Shown here: one piece after another, positions 18,795 to 27,916 of the stretch
How positions within the stretch are numbered: the first letter of the stretch is position 1
Layout of the letters: each line of letters starts with the position of its first letter
Assembly: GCF_003815875.1 (NCBI RefSeq)
Contig: NZ_CP033924.1
Location: 2,418,001-2,482,000, forward strand
Source of the DNA: Chryseobacterium lactis
GTDB lineage: Bacteria > Bacteroidota > Bacteroidia > Flavobacteriales > Weeksellaceae
Length of the DNA: 64,000 nt
Direction: 5' to 3'
Program-made: the position numbers and the translations under genes
The notes under the pieces: generated by a model
Database searches by the model: none
The model's input: only the letters and a program-made list of their open reading frames with translations
What the model was told of the DNA's origin: nothing

Positions 18795-20223
18795 AAGTAT
18801 AATCACAGCCATTGCCTTATCTCTTGTCGTGACAAGTTGTAAAGCTCCGATGGCGACAGTCATAAAAGACGAGGTGAAAGAAAATTTACCTCAAAATTTC
18901 AACCAGGAAGAAAAGCAGGATGCGAATACTAACAGCGGAACAACGCCATGGAGACAGTTTTTCACTGATCCTAATCTGGTAAGCCTGATTGAAACGGCTT
19001 TAAAGAATAACCAGGAATTACTGATCACTCTTCAGGAAATAGAAATCGCGAAGAGTGGTGTTTTAGCTAAAAAAGGAAGACTAAGCCCAACAGTTTCTGC
19101 AGCAGTAGGAGCCGGGCTGAAAAAAGCCGGCCGTTATACCAGTGAAGGTGCCGGTGATGCTACTACCCAAATTGAACCGGGCAGAGATATGCCTGATCCG
19201 CTGGGTAATTTCGAAGGAGGTTTAATGGCCAACTGGGAAATAGATATCTGGAAAAAACTACGAAATGAAAAAGAGTCTGCGGTAGCTCATTACCTTTCTA
19301 CAGTGGAGGGAAAAAACTTTGTACTATCTAATCTTATTGAAGAGGTAGCCGATGATTATTATGAATTACTGGCACTCGACAATCAATTGGATATTATACA
19401 GCAGTATATCAAACTTCAGCAAAGAGCGTTAGAGATTTCTAAAATTCAGAAGGAAGCGGCGGCAGCTACAGAGTTGGCGGTGAAGAAATTTGAAGCAGAA
19501 CTGGCTAAGTCAAAAGCTACAGAATATACCATCCGCCAGCAGATCACCGAAAAGGAGAATGAAATTAATGCATTATTGGGAAGATATCCGCAGCCTATTA
19601 TCAGAGCTAAGGAAGACTTTATGTCTATAATTCCTCAAACCATTTATACCGGAATTCCGTCACAATTATTGGCAAATCGTCCGGATATAAAACAGGCAGA
19701 ATTGGAACTGAAGGCTTCAAAACTTGATGTACAGGCAGCAAGAAAAGAATTTTATCCTTCCCTTGAAATTTCTGTAACGCTAGGGCTGGAAGCATTTAAA
19801 CCATCATATTTGGTAAAATTGCCGGAATCTATTGCTTATAATCTTGCAGGTGAACTGGCAGGACCACTGATTAATAAAAGTGCGATCAAAGCTAATTTTC
19901 AGACGGCAGATGCCAAACAGATACAGGCTTTATATGAGTATGATAAAACAATATTAAATGCCTATCTGGATGTGGCCAATCTGATGTCGAAGATCAAAAA
20001 TATAGATCAGTATTATCAATTAAAATCTCAGGAAACAAAAGCATTGGATCAGTCTATTGACATTGCCAACCAATTGTTCCGAAATTCCAGAGCAGATTAC
20101 CTTGAGGTTCTTTTGAATCAGAGAGATGCACTGGATGCTAAAATGGATCTTATAGAAGCCAAACAAAAACAACTGAGTACGATAGTGGATATCTACAAAG
20201 GTTTAGGTGGAGGCTGGAAATAA
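18775..20223 (+). CDS. Efflux outer-membrane factor (TolC/NodT family)
   Basis: This 482-aa outer-membrane channel of a tripartite efflux pump has a lipobox (SLVVTSC) and two repeats of the OEP domain: WEIDIWKKLRNEKESAVAHYLS in the first, and LLANRPDIKQAELELKASKLDVQAARKEFYPSL in the second. It overlaps the end of the permease by 20-29 bp (ATG at 18766 or 18775), so it is translationally coupled. A terminator follows. The gene itself is intact although its permease is broken. Confidence 0.88.
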   Translation: MENLKTKSIITAIALSLVVTSCKAPMATVIKDEVKENLPQNFNQEEKQDANTNSGTTPWRQFFTDPNLVSLIETALKNNQELLITLQEIEIAKSGVLAKKGRLSPTVSAAVGAGLKKAGRYTSEGAGDATTQIEPGRDMPDPLGNFEGGLMANWEIDIWKKLRNEKESAVAHYLSTVEGKNFVLSNLIEEVADDYYELLALDNQLDIIQQYIKLQQRALEISKIQKEAAAATELAVKKFEAELAKSKATEYTIRQQITEKENEINALLGRYPQPIIRAKEDFMSIIPQTIYTGIPSQLLANRPDIKQAELELKASKLDVQAARKEFYPSLEISVTLGLEAFKPSYLVKLPESIAYNLAGELAGPLINKSAIKANFQTADAKQIQALYEYDKTILNAYLDVANLMSKIKNIDQYYQLKSQETKALDQSIDIANQLFRNSRADYLEVLLNQRDALDAKMDLIEAKQKQLSTIVDIYKGLGGGWK

Positions 20224-20258
20224 AACATCATAATTCTTCAATAAACAGTTAATGTTTG

Positions 20259-20292
20259 AGAGGTAGTTCTTCGGAGCTGCCTCTTTTTTTGT
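20259..20292 (+). terminator. Terminator of the efflux operon
   Basis: An 11-bp stem with two G-U pairs and a TTCG tetraloop (20259-20269 with 20274-20284) is followed by seven T. Confidence 0.85.
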
Positions 20293-20478
20293 ACTGTTGA
20301 TGAGTATCATTCAACTCTTGCCTATAGATTTATTGTAGGAAATTTTTCATATCAGAAAAATTAAAATCAAAATGATTGAAATAGATCCTTTCTGAATTAA
20401 TTTTAAAAAGGATTTTTATGCAAACAGAATTGGTAGACCTGCTGGTCTCAAACACCAGTTCTATTGACTTAAATTTCA

Positions 20479-20486
20479 TAACTTTG
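20479..20486 (+). promoter_or_regulatory. Flavobacterial -7 box (TAACTTTG)
   Basis: TAACTTTG fits TAnnTTTG and lies 28 bp upstream of the ATG at 20514. It sits inside the longer reading frame that begins at 20418, so the downstream ATG is the likely start of map. Confidence 0.55.
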
Positions 20487-20513
20487 TCGTTATCAATAAT
20501 CAAATCAAAAACA

Positions 20514-21278
20514 ATGTCTATCACAAACGAATCCGAACTGGCTGGAATGCAGAAAATAAGTGAAGCTGTTGCCTATACTTTACGGGAGATGACGAAGTAT
20601 GCTCAACCCGGCATGACCACGAAAGATCTTGATGAATATGGAGCGAAAATACTTTCCGGTTTTGGTGCAAAATCAGCTCCTTACCTGACGTACGGATTTC
20701 CGGGTTGGACATGCATCAGCGTAGATAATGAATTTTGCCACGGAATTCCTTCCGATCAAAGAATTTTGAAAGAAGGAGATCTTATCAATATTGATGTTTC
20801 AGCTGAACTTGACGGATACTGGGCAGACAACGGTGGCTCTTTTGTAATCGGAAAAGACATTCACGGACATCAGAATCTGGTAGATGCTTCTAAAGATATT
20901 TTAGAGAAAGCAATCAACAATATTAAAGGCGGAGTAAAAATCGCAGACATTGGTGCTTTGATGGAATCGGAAGCTAGAAAAAGAGGTTTTAAAGTTATTA
21001 AAAATCTGGGCGGCCATGGTGTCGGAAGGAGTTTACATGAAGAACCGGACGAATTGCTGAATTATAAAAACCGTTTCGATACCAGACGTTTTAAGAAAAA
21101 TTCTGTGGTAGCAATTGAAACATTTATTTCCACTGATTCAAACATTGCCGTAGAGCTTAAAGATGGCTGGACGATGGTAGGAAACAAAGGCGGATACATG
21201 GCTCAGCATGAGCACACCATCATAATAACCGATGGAAAACCTATCATCCTTACGCACATGAATGAAATATTAAACTGA
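20514..21278 (+). CDS. map: Methionine aminopeptidase, type I
   Basis: The enzyme removes the initiator Met from nascent proteins. The 254-aa protein starts at MSITNESELAGMQKISEAV, the usual N terminus of the family. The metal ligands are visible as INIDVSAELDGYWADNGGSF (two Asp), GGHGVGRSLHE (His), ETF (Glu) and the C-terminal Glu in QHEHT. An extra 32 codons upstream are open but contain the promoter. This copy stands alone and is not in a ribosomal operon, so a second map gene may exist elsewhere. Confidence 0.92.
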   Translation: MSITNESELAGMQKISEAVAYTLREMTKYAQPGMTTKDLDEYGAKILSGFGAKSAPYLTYGFPGWTCISVDNEFCHGIPSDQRILKEGDLINIDVSAELDGYWADNGGSFVIGKDIHGHQNLVDASKDILEKAINNIKGGVKIADIGALMESEARKRGFKVIKNLGGHGVGRSLHEEPDELLNYKNRFDTRRFKKNSVVAIETFISTDSNIAVELKDGWTMVGNKGGYMAQHEHTIIITDGKPIILTHMNEILN

Positions 21279-21296
21279 TTCATTTAAAATCTATAC

Positions 21297-21332
21297 AACA
21301 AAACCTTTCCAATACAGAAAGGTTTTGTTTAT
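21297..21332 (+). terminator. Terminator after map
   Basis: Stem AACAAAACCTTTC (21297-21309) pairs with GAAAGGTTTTGTT and runs into T. The minus-strand azoreductase gene ends about 90 bp beyond. Confidence 0.8.
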
Positions 21333-21420
21333 GCTTACAAACCGATAATTATACCCATTTTTCACTCACATATCACCAATCCGAACTATTTGAATGGTGT
21401 TATTGTGAAAATATTTGTGT

Positions 21421-22023
21421 CTAAATATTCTGCATTTCAAAATTTCCCAGGATCTGATCATAATTTGCCTCAAAGCCTGGCTCTATCGTTCCCTCAATGC
21501 GATATGTTTCAACATCTGTAATTCCGGTATAGCTTCTGAAGACATCTTTAAGATAAGCCGAAATATAATCGGGAGTACCTTCAATACGTCGTCCGCCGGA
21601 AGCAATAGCCAAATAAACTTTCTTACCTTTAAACTGACCGACACGATTCCATTGTTCATCAAAAACATAGGTAACCCCAGCCCGGATCAGCTGATCCAGC
21701 CAACCTTTCAAAGGAGTTGAAATTCCCAGATTAAACATAGGAGTTCCAATGACAATAATATCTGCTTCACGCATTTCGTCAACAATTTTATTGGCGTAAG
21801 AAAGTAGTGCAGTACTTTTCTCATCATACGATCCTGGATTTTTATAAAACTCATGAATGGAGATTTCATCAGCATACGGCGGAATATCCTTCATAAGATT
21901 CCGTATTATCACTTGATTAATTCTTTCCTGCTGTTGAAGCTTCTGTACGATTGCCGAACTGAGACCTTTACTATACGATTGATTTCCCCTTGCGCTTGAA
22001 ATGATATGCAAAATGTTCTTCAT
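21421..22023 (-). CDS. azoR: FMN-dependent NADH azoreductase (flavodoxin-like fold)
   Basis: This 200-aa protein starts MKNILHIISSARGNQSYSKGLS, the FMN phosphate-binding loop of AzoR/NQO-type reductases, and has the family segments IVIGTPMFNLGISTPLKGWLDQLIRAG and VYLAIASGGRR. It reduces quinones or azo bonds with NADH. An 18-codon extension upstream of the chosen ATG is unlikely to be used. It is transcribed away from a Crp-type regulator, which may control it. Confidence 0.88.
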   Translation of the reverse strand: MKNILHIISSARGNQSYSKGLSSAIVQKLQQQERINQVIIRNLMKDIPPYADEISIHEFYKNPGSYDEKSTALLSYANKIVDEMREADIIVIGTPMFNLGISTPLKGWLDQLIRAGVTYVFDEQWNRVGQFKGKKVYLAIASGGRRIEGTPDYISAYLKDVFRSYTGITDVETYRIEGTIEPGFEANYDQILGNFEMQNI

Positions 22024-22162
22024 AATATAATCTTTTACACTATGACGATCGTAATTACTAAATAGGGACGAATTCAAAATATTTTTTTGTCTGGCTGTGT
22101 TTCGTTGCTCATAAACAACTACCTTTAATGGGATAATTATTCATTGATAAATTGTGTTCGTT

Positions 22163-22708
22163 ATGATCAGTGAGAAGCACAGCAAAGTAATTGAAAACTT
22201 AACCCAGATATTTGAAAATAAAACCTATCGGCGGAAAGAAATATTGGTTGATGTAGAAGAAATTCACCGTGATTTATTTTATATTAAAAAAGGGGTAGCC
22301 CGTATTTTTTATTACGATGATAAAGCTCAGGATCACACCCATTGGATCAGTTCGGATGATCAGTTTATTGCTCTTTTTTCAAGTGTCTTGTCAGGGAAAA
22401 GAATGCCGTTTGGGATTGAAGTGATTGAGGATGGCAGTGAAATATTTCGTTTTCCATACCATCTGCTGCTGAAACTGAAATCCAATTCTCCCGAATTACA
22501 GCAGTTCATGGAAGATTTATTTGCTGAAAGCTTAATAACAATGGGCAACAGATTGATTGATCAACAAATAAAAACAACCGATGAACGTTATCATGACCTT
22601 ATTGCCTCTCATCCTGACTGGCTTCAAAGGATCAATCTCGGATATATTGCGGGTTATCTGGGAATGACACAGCAGCAACTCAGCAAAATAAGGGCACAAC
22701 GCTCATAA
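22163..22708 (+). CDS. Crp/Fnr family transcriptional regulator
   Basis: This 181-aa regulator has an N-terminal cyclic-nucleotide-binding-type beta barrel (FENKTYRRKEILVDVEEIHRDLFYIKKGVARIFYY) and a C-terminal helix-turn-helix (NLGYIAGYLGMTQQQLSKIRA). The cNMP-contacting residues of true Crp are not evident, as is usual in Bacteroidetes members. A GTG at 22154 is an alternative start, but ATG was preferred. Divergence from azoR suggests it regulates that gene. Confidence 0.85.
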   Translation: MISEKHSKVIENLTQIFENKTYRRKEILVDVEEIHRDLFYIKKGVARIFYYDDKAQDHTHWISSDDQFIALFSSVLSGKRMPFGIEVIEDGSEIFRFPYHLLLKLKSNSPELQQFMEDLFAESLITMGNRLIDQQIKTTDERYHDLIASHPDWLQRINLGYIAGYLGMTQQQLSKIRAQRS

Positions 22709-22834
22709 TCCTTTTTTAACCCAGGTGAAAAAAAAAGCGAAACATTCCTCTTAATTTCGATGAAAATTAAGTCGAAGAAGTGCTGTATCACTTAAAAGAG
22801 CAGACTTCTGATGTTTCACTATAATAAAATCATA

Positions 22835-23983
22835 ATGAAAAAAGGAACCTATCAACTGCATGATGAACCCAATTTTAATTTCCAACTGAATCGTACCATT
22901 ATGTGGGGCGGAGGCGATCTGGAAGAGATCAGAGCCATTGCTCCCAGGATCAATACAACCGAAGATTGGGTGAGAGAAATGACAAACCTTGCCGAAAGAG
23001 CAAAAGAAAACCATCAGATTTCAAAAGCAATCGGTTATTATCGCATGGCGGAGTTTTTTGAAGCCGATGGCTCTCCGGATAAATCAAAATTATATGCAAA
23101 ATCCCAATCGCTGTTCTATACTTATTATCAGGATCTTTTTAACACAACGATCAGACGCGATGAAGTAGAATTTGAGAACGGAAAACTTCCCGTTTGGATT
23201 GGTCTTCCCGATACAGAAATAAAAGACACAGTGATTATTCACGGAGGGAACGATTCCTATATGGAAGAATTTCTGCCGGTGGTACAGCATTTATTGTCAG
23301 AAGGTATTGCTGTTTATTTGTTTGACGGCCCTGGTCAGGGAGCCGCGTTAAGAGAATCGGAAATTTATTACACTTATGAATGGGAAAGACCTGTAAAGGC
23401 GATCCTGGATCAATATAACCTGAATGATGTAACACTCATCGGATTATCGTTAGGTGGAATGCTGGCTCCAAGAGCTGCCGCTTTTGAAAAAAGAATTAAA
23501 AGAGTCGTAGCGTGGGGCATTATGCCGGATTTTTATGAGGTCGTCCTGAGTAAGGTGCCAAAAGAATTAAGGATTTTGATGGATCTTGGTGAAAAAGAGC
23601 AGGTAAATACCTTGATTCAAAAGAAAATGGAAGCTGATCCTCTTGTAAAATGGGCACTTCAACACGGAATGTTCAGCATGAATGTGAAAACACCATACGA
23701 CTATCTCAACAAAACCCGAAAATTTGAAATGGAAAGTATCGGTCATTACATTACACAGGATTTTTTATTGCTGGGATCCAATGGAGATCATTTTATTCCT
23801 GTAGAACTTTACAAAAGAGTGATTGACGCACTGCCTAATGTCAGATCACTGACCTATAAAATGTATACGAAAAGTGATGCCGCAGAAAATCACTGTAACT
23901 TCGGAAATACAGAATTGGTTTTAAACGATATCATTCACTGGATGTTGCAGGCTAAGAATAAATCTGCTACCGCATTGAATTGA
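22835..23983 (+). CDS. Alpha/beta hydrolase (FrsA/DUF1100-like)
   Basis: This 382-aa protein has an all-helical N-terminal cap of about 125 residues followed by an alpha/beta-hydrolase core. The core shows the oxyanion-side motif VIIHGGNDS, the FDGPGQGAAL turn and the nucleophile elbow GLSLGG. It ends with a probable catalytic Asp (GSNGDHFIP) and His (AENHCNF). The cap-plus-core layout resembles FrsA and 2,6-dihydroxypseudooxynicotine hydrolase. The substrate is unknown. An ATG at 22811 would add eight residues. Confidence 0.78.
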   Translation: MKKGTYQLHDEPNFNFQLNRTIMWGGGDLEEIRAIAPRINTTEDWVREMTNLAERAKENHQISKAIGYYRMAEFFEADGSPDKSKLYAKSQSLFYTYYQDLFNTTIRRDEVEFENGKLPVWIGLPDTEIKDTVIIHGGNDSYMEEFLPVVQHLLSEGIAVYLFDGPGQGAALRESEIYYTYEWERPVKAILDQYNLNDVTLIGLSLGGMLAPRAAAFEKRIKRVVAWGIMPDFYEVVLSKVPKELRILMDLGEKEQVNTLIQKKMEADPLVKWALQHGMFSMNVKTPYDYLNKTRKFEMESIGHYITQDFLLLGSNGDHFIPVELYKRVIDALPNVRSLTYKMYTKSDAAENHCNFGNTELVLNDIIHWMLQAKNKSATALN

Positions 23984-24178
23984 TGCGATTGAATTAAAAG
24001 TATAAAACCGGAAGGGTTCATCAGGGGAAATAAATGTCTCTCTTTTAAACCCTTCCTTTGGCTTAAAAATTTCCAGGCCTTGTGATATGCAGCCAAATTG
24101 AAGGAGTGAAATGCCTGTGTTTAAAGAAATTCTTTAGTATATTTATAGGATTAAACCACTTCACGAAAACTCCTTGCT

Positions 24179-25711
24179 ATGAAAAAAGTTCTTTTAATCC
24201 TTTTGGGAATCATTGTTATTCTGGCGGCTGTAGTCCTTGTTAAAACATTTACTTATCCTTTTAAGAAAAATACTATCGGAACCGGCGAAGGTTGGAAACC
24301 GGTAAAAAATGACTCTGCTGTCATGAGACTATCAGGAGGAATAAAGATCCCGACTGTTTCTACAGGAAGTCTGGGAGAATTCAATTATGCACCGTTTGAT
24401 CAGTTTAAAACGTATTTAAAAACAACTTATCCAATGGTGTATCAGCATAATGAGAATGTTGAGGTCAATCAGTATGGACTGGTATTCAGGCTTAAAGGAA
24501 GCAATTCCTCATTAGAACCGATTTTGTTTCTTTCTCACATGGATGTGGTGCCTCCGGGAGATGCCGATATAAAAAATAACGAAGAAAATATATTCAGACC
24601 CGATGATAAACCTTCAGATCCTGTCTCAAAAGTAGCAGAAGATTGGGATTTTGCTCCGTTTTCAGGAGCAGTGGCCAACGGTCGGATCTATGGAAGAGGA
24701 GCAATAGATATGAAAGGGATGCTGTTCTCTTTAATGGAATCAATGAATTTGATGATTAAAAACAAGCAGATACCACAACGTGATATTTACCTAGCTTTTG
24801 GATTCGATGAGGAAGTAGGCGGACAAAAAGGAGCGATACAGATTGCCGATTATTTTAAGAAAAAAGGATTGAAATTCGATGCCGTATATGATGAAGGTGG
24901 ATTGATCATGAGAAAAGGAAATGTGGCCGGGATCGATACCGACGTAGCCGTTGTGGGGTGCGCTGAAAAAGGTTTCCTTTCTGCTAAAATTAAAGTAAAA
25001 GGACTTGGAGGGCATTCTTCCATGCCACCTATGGAAAGCGCCATCGGAAAAGCAGCAGTTATTATGCAGCGCCTGGAAGATGATCAGATGAAACCCGTTA
25101 TAACACCGCTCATCAAAGAATTTTTTAACAATATCGGAGGTGAAATGCCCTTTACAACGAGACTGGCATTGGCCAATCAATGGCTTCTAAAACCATTACT
25201 TATCTCGCAGCTTACCAAAAATAACACGACCAATGCACTGGTAAGAACAACAACTGCTTTAACGATGATGAAAGGCAGTAACGGAACAAACGTCCTTTCT
25301 CCCGAAGTTGAATTTGTAGTTAATTTCAGACTTCTTCCCGGAAACAGTGTAAAAGATGTGCGGGATCATATTGCAAAAGCCACCAAAGGCTTTGATGTTG
25401 AAGTAGAAGAAATCGACAATACAAGAGAAGCCTCTGCAATATCACCAACCAATACGAAAGCTTTTAAAATGATAGAAGCGGGAGTTAAAGAAATTTATCC
25501 CGGGGCAATTGTGACGCCTTACCTTACGATGGCAGGTACTGATGCCGGCAAATATGAAATTGTCAGCAAAAATGTCTATAGATTTATGCCGATAAAAATT
25601 AATACCTCAGAACAACAGAGTATCCACAGCACCAACGAATATCTCAGCATCGAAAACTACATGAAAATGATTCATTATTTTGAATATGTAATGAAGAACT
25701 ACGATAAATAG
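24179..25711 (+). CDS. M20 family metallopeptidase (carboxypeptidase S-like)
   Basis: This 510-aa protein is anchored by an N-terminal transmembrane helix (LLILLGIIVILAAVVLV). Its di-zinc peptidase core shows SHMDVVP, GRGAIDMKG (bridging Asp) and FDEEVGG (catalytic Glu). Between the lobes is the M20 dimerisation domain (GLGGHSSMPPMESAIGK). Such enzymes hydrolyse peptides or N-acyl amino acids in the periplasm. Probably monocistronic. Confidence 0.88.
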   Translation: MKKVLLILLGIIVILAAVVLVKTFTYPFKKNTIGTGEGWKPVKNDSAVMRLSGGIKIPTVSTGSLGEFNYAPFDQFKTYLKTTYPMVYQHNENVEVNQYGLVFRLKGSNSSLEPILFLSHMDVVPPGDADIKNNEENIFRPDDKPSDPVSKVAEDWDFAPFSGAVANGRIYGRGAIDMKGMLFSLMESMNLMIKNKQIPQRDIYLAFGFDEEVGGQKGAIQIADYFKKKGLKFDAVYDEGGLIMRKGNVAGIDTDVAVVGCAEKGFLSAKIKVKGLGGHSSMPPMESAIGKAAVIMQRLEDDQMKPVITPLIKEFFNNIGGEMPFTTRLALANQWLLKPLLISQLTKNNTTNALVRTTTALTMMKGSNGTNVLSPEVEFVVNFRLLPGNSVKDVRDHIAKATKGFDVEVEEIDNTREASAISPTNTKAFKMIEAGVKEIYPGAIVTPYLTMAGTDAGKYEIVSKNVYRFMPIKINTSEQQSIHSTNEYLSIENYMKMIHYFEYVMKNYDK

Positions 25712-25937
25712 TGAGAGTTGAAAATTGAAAATGAGGAGGCAGAAACAGGGGTAGTGGTGATATTTTTTTGGTGTAAAATATAAATTATCACTTATATTGA
25801 CTTTAATACATTGGTAGAAGAGTCTCTTGTCTATCCGTCTCTCATTCTTTATTCTCTACTTTTACTTCTGTTGTTCATTTTTTTTTAAATTAATTTAAAT
25901 AAAAAATATTGCGTCAAGTTTTGTCGCATTACGACTA

Positions 25938-25945
25938 TAGCTTTG
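25938..25945 (+). promoter_or_regulatory. Flavobacterial -7 box (TAGCTTTG)
   Basis: TAGCTTTG fits TAnnTTTG and overlaps the TTG at 25943, so translation of the next gene more likely starts at the ATG at 25967. Confidence 0.5.
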
Positions 25946-25966
25946 TCTCATCAAAATTACAGAGCT

Positions 25967-26662
25967 ATGGAACTGCCATTTTACTTACATTTTACAGACT
26001 TTGAAAAGCATTATTATGACAACCTTGAAAAATGGTTTGAAGAATATCATAATACCAGCGAAATAGATTATCTCAAAGCACTTGCAGAGATGTACAGTCC
26101 GTATGTCTATTATAATTTTGCAGCAGACAGGTTACAGGCCGATGCTTCCATCGAAATTAAAGACTGCTTCTTCCCTTATCATGAAAAAATCGGAATTTCT
26201 TTCTGCACTCACTGTGAAAAAGGCACATCATCAAAAAAGAATCTGGATCATGTATTTGAGTTTAAACCTATCTCAATGATGGAGTATGCTCAGCATATTC
26301 TGGATAAAATCAATAAATATTGCTCAAAAAACAGCCACGCTCTGGATGGTAATAAAAATATTCTCGATTATATCAATCATTATGATATCGTTACTTCGGT
26401 AGAAGGAGTAGGATATTGTATCAGTTATAATCGTCATCAGAAAGTGCTTCCTTTTTTAAAGGCTTATCTTCCTTATTACGGGCAAACCGTGAATATGGGA
26501 ACTTACAAAGATTTTATTTTTTCTGTGGTAGATATCGTAGAATTCATTGATCAGAAGCTGAAAACAATCCGCGCTTTTGAACATACCATTTATGCCCAAT
26601 CAAAATCAGAAGCTAAGTTCAAAGTACAGATGAGCCGCCAGTTCCTCACGTTGTGCAACTAA
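25967..26662 (+). CDS. Uncharacterised protein
   Basis: This 231-aa soluble protein starts MELPFYLHFTDFEKHYYDNL. It has no signal peptide or membrane segment and is rich in Tyr, Phe, His and Lys. A CTHC pair (FCTHCEKG) could bind a metal. No family was recognised. It has its own promoter and is followed by a bidirectional terminator shared with a convergent gene, so it forms a single-gene unit. Confidence 0.6.
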   Translation: MELPFYLHFTDFEKHYYDNLEKWFEEYHNTSEIDYLKALAEMYSPYVYYNFAADRLQADASIEIKDCFFPYHEKIGISFCTHCEKGTSSKKNLDHVFEFKPISMMEYAQHILDKINKYCSKNSHALDGNKNILDYINHYDIVTSVEGVGYCISYNRHQKVLPFLKAYLPYYGQTVNMGTYKDFIFSVVDIVEFIDQKLKTIRAFEHTIYAQSKSEAKFKVQMSRQFLTLCN

Positions 26663-26722
26663 ATTTTACACCAACATTCATATTTAATTATATTGTCGGA
26701 AGGTCTAACTAGCTTTCCCATT

Positions 26723-26753
26723 AAAATCCCGGACAGTGATGCCCGGGATTTTT
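26723..26753. terminator. Bidirectional terminator
   Basis: A 10-bp stem AAAATCCCGG/CCGGGATTTT with a 10-nt loop lies between two convergent genes. Confidence 0.8.
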
Positions 26754-26779
26754 TATATTGTAGGATTGTCGAAGGAAGA

Positions 26780-27583
26780 TTATCTCTTTTTATAAGGCAC
26801 ATTCCAGATCAGATCAGCTGCAAGATAATGAACACCTCCGTGATGAATACTTTGGCTTCCCCTGATCAGATCATCCATATATCCAATATCAACAGTGAAA
26901 GGGGAATGTGGGATATTGAACATATAGTAAGCTGCAATACGCATTTCCCGATATCCGAAAGAGCCCCATTGCGATTCGGGCTCATTAAGATGGCTGATCG
27001 AAAATAATGCTTCCGCACTGAGCGCTAGTTTTTGATTATTTTTAGGCGATAGAGCATAAGTTAGCTGGCTTTTGATACGCGTTCTCAATTGAAAATCCTC
27101 TTCAACCTTATGAAAATCAGTATCAAAAAACTTTCTGAACTCTTGTCGGACTGTATTTTTCCATTTCAACTTTTTATCAAGGTCAAAAGTATAGGCATAC
27201 CTCCCGTAAATCCTGAATTCCTGTTCTATACTTTCTCTTTCATAGGGTGCAGAACTTTCATACTGAGGCTGGCGACGATAGCTAAGTGCGTAGCTGTACT
27301 GCTGGTGAGGGGCAAAGGAATTGTAAACCTCATGATTCAGTACCAGAATGGCTTGTTTCGAAAAAGGATTATCATTATCCGGGCTGCTTTTACGTCCTAT
27401 GGCAATATAACTTAATGCCTGTTTTTTGCCTAAAGAATCCAGTTGGCGCTTTACTCCAAAGGCCGACCAAAAGGCAGTGTTGGCATCTCCCAAACCAGGT
27501 GGGCTGATCTGTGCTTTCACCAAACCGGTTGTACAAATTAATATAAATAACCCAACGAAAATTTTCTTTATACTCAATACCAT
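26780..27583 (-). CDS. DUF2490 family protein
   Basis: This 267-aa protein has a signal peptide (MVLSIKKIFVGLFILICTTGLVKAQ) and a beta-rich body with alternating aromatic residues typical of an outer-membrane barrel. The pattern (FWSAFGVKRQL, YALSYRRQPQY, EQEFRIYGRYAYTF, NTVRQEFRKFF) matches DUF2490, a family of unknown function. The start was chosen at the signal peptide rather than 43 codons upstream. It is divergent from the TonB-dependent receptor. Confidence 0.72.
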   Translation of the reverse strand: MVLSIKKIFVGLFILICTTGLVKAQISPPGLGDANTAFWSAFGVKRQLDSLGKKQALSYIAIGRKSSPDNDNPFSKQAILVLNHEVYNSFAPHQQYSYALSYRRQPQYESSAPYERESIEQEFRIYGRYAYTFDLDKKLKWKNTVRQEFRKFFDTDFHKVEEDFQLRTRIKSQLTYALSPKNNQKLALSAEALFSISHLNEPESQWGSFGYREMRIAAYYMFNIPHSPFTVDIGYMDDLIRGSQSIHHGGVHYLAADLIWNVPYKKR

Positions 27584-27846
27584 TGACACATTTTTGAATA
27601 TTAATTTTGATAGCTGCGAAATCGTAAGATCAGATAAGAATGCAAGGGATACGCAGAAAGAATGATTGATACCAGCAAATGTAGAAGCTTTGTCCATAAG
27701 ATGTTTATTCAAATACTTGTAATACTGTTTAAAAACATGACAAAATAAATAGGTGATTTAGGAAAGTTTTAGGAATACTATTTTTAGATCATTTTAAATG
27801 TTAAATATGATTTTTAACGTTTATTTAGAATAATTTAAATTAATCT

Positions 27847-27877
27847 TTGTGTAAGAAAACCGTATTCCGTTATTTTG
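27847..27877 (+). promoter_or_regulatory. Candidate promoter of the TonB-dependent receptor
   Basis: TTG (27847-27849) and TATTTTG (27871-27877) are 21 bp apart, close to the Bacteroidetes -33/-7 consensus. No Fur box was recognised. Confidence 0.4.
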
Positions 27878-27916
27878 CACCTTTATTTATAATTATTTTA
27901 AATAAGGCTGAAAAAA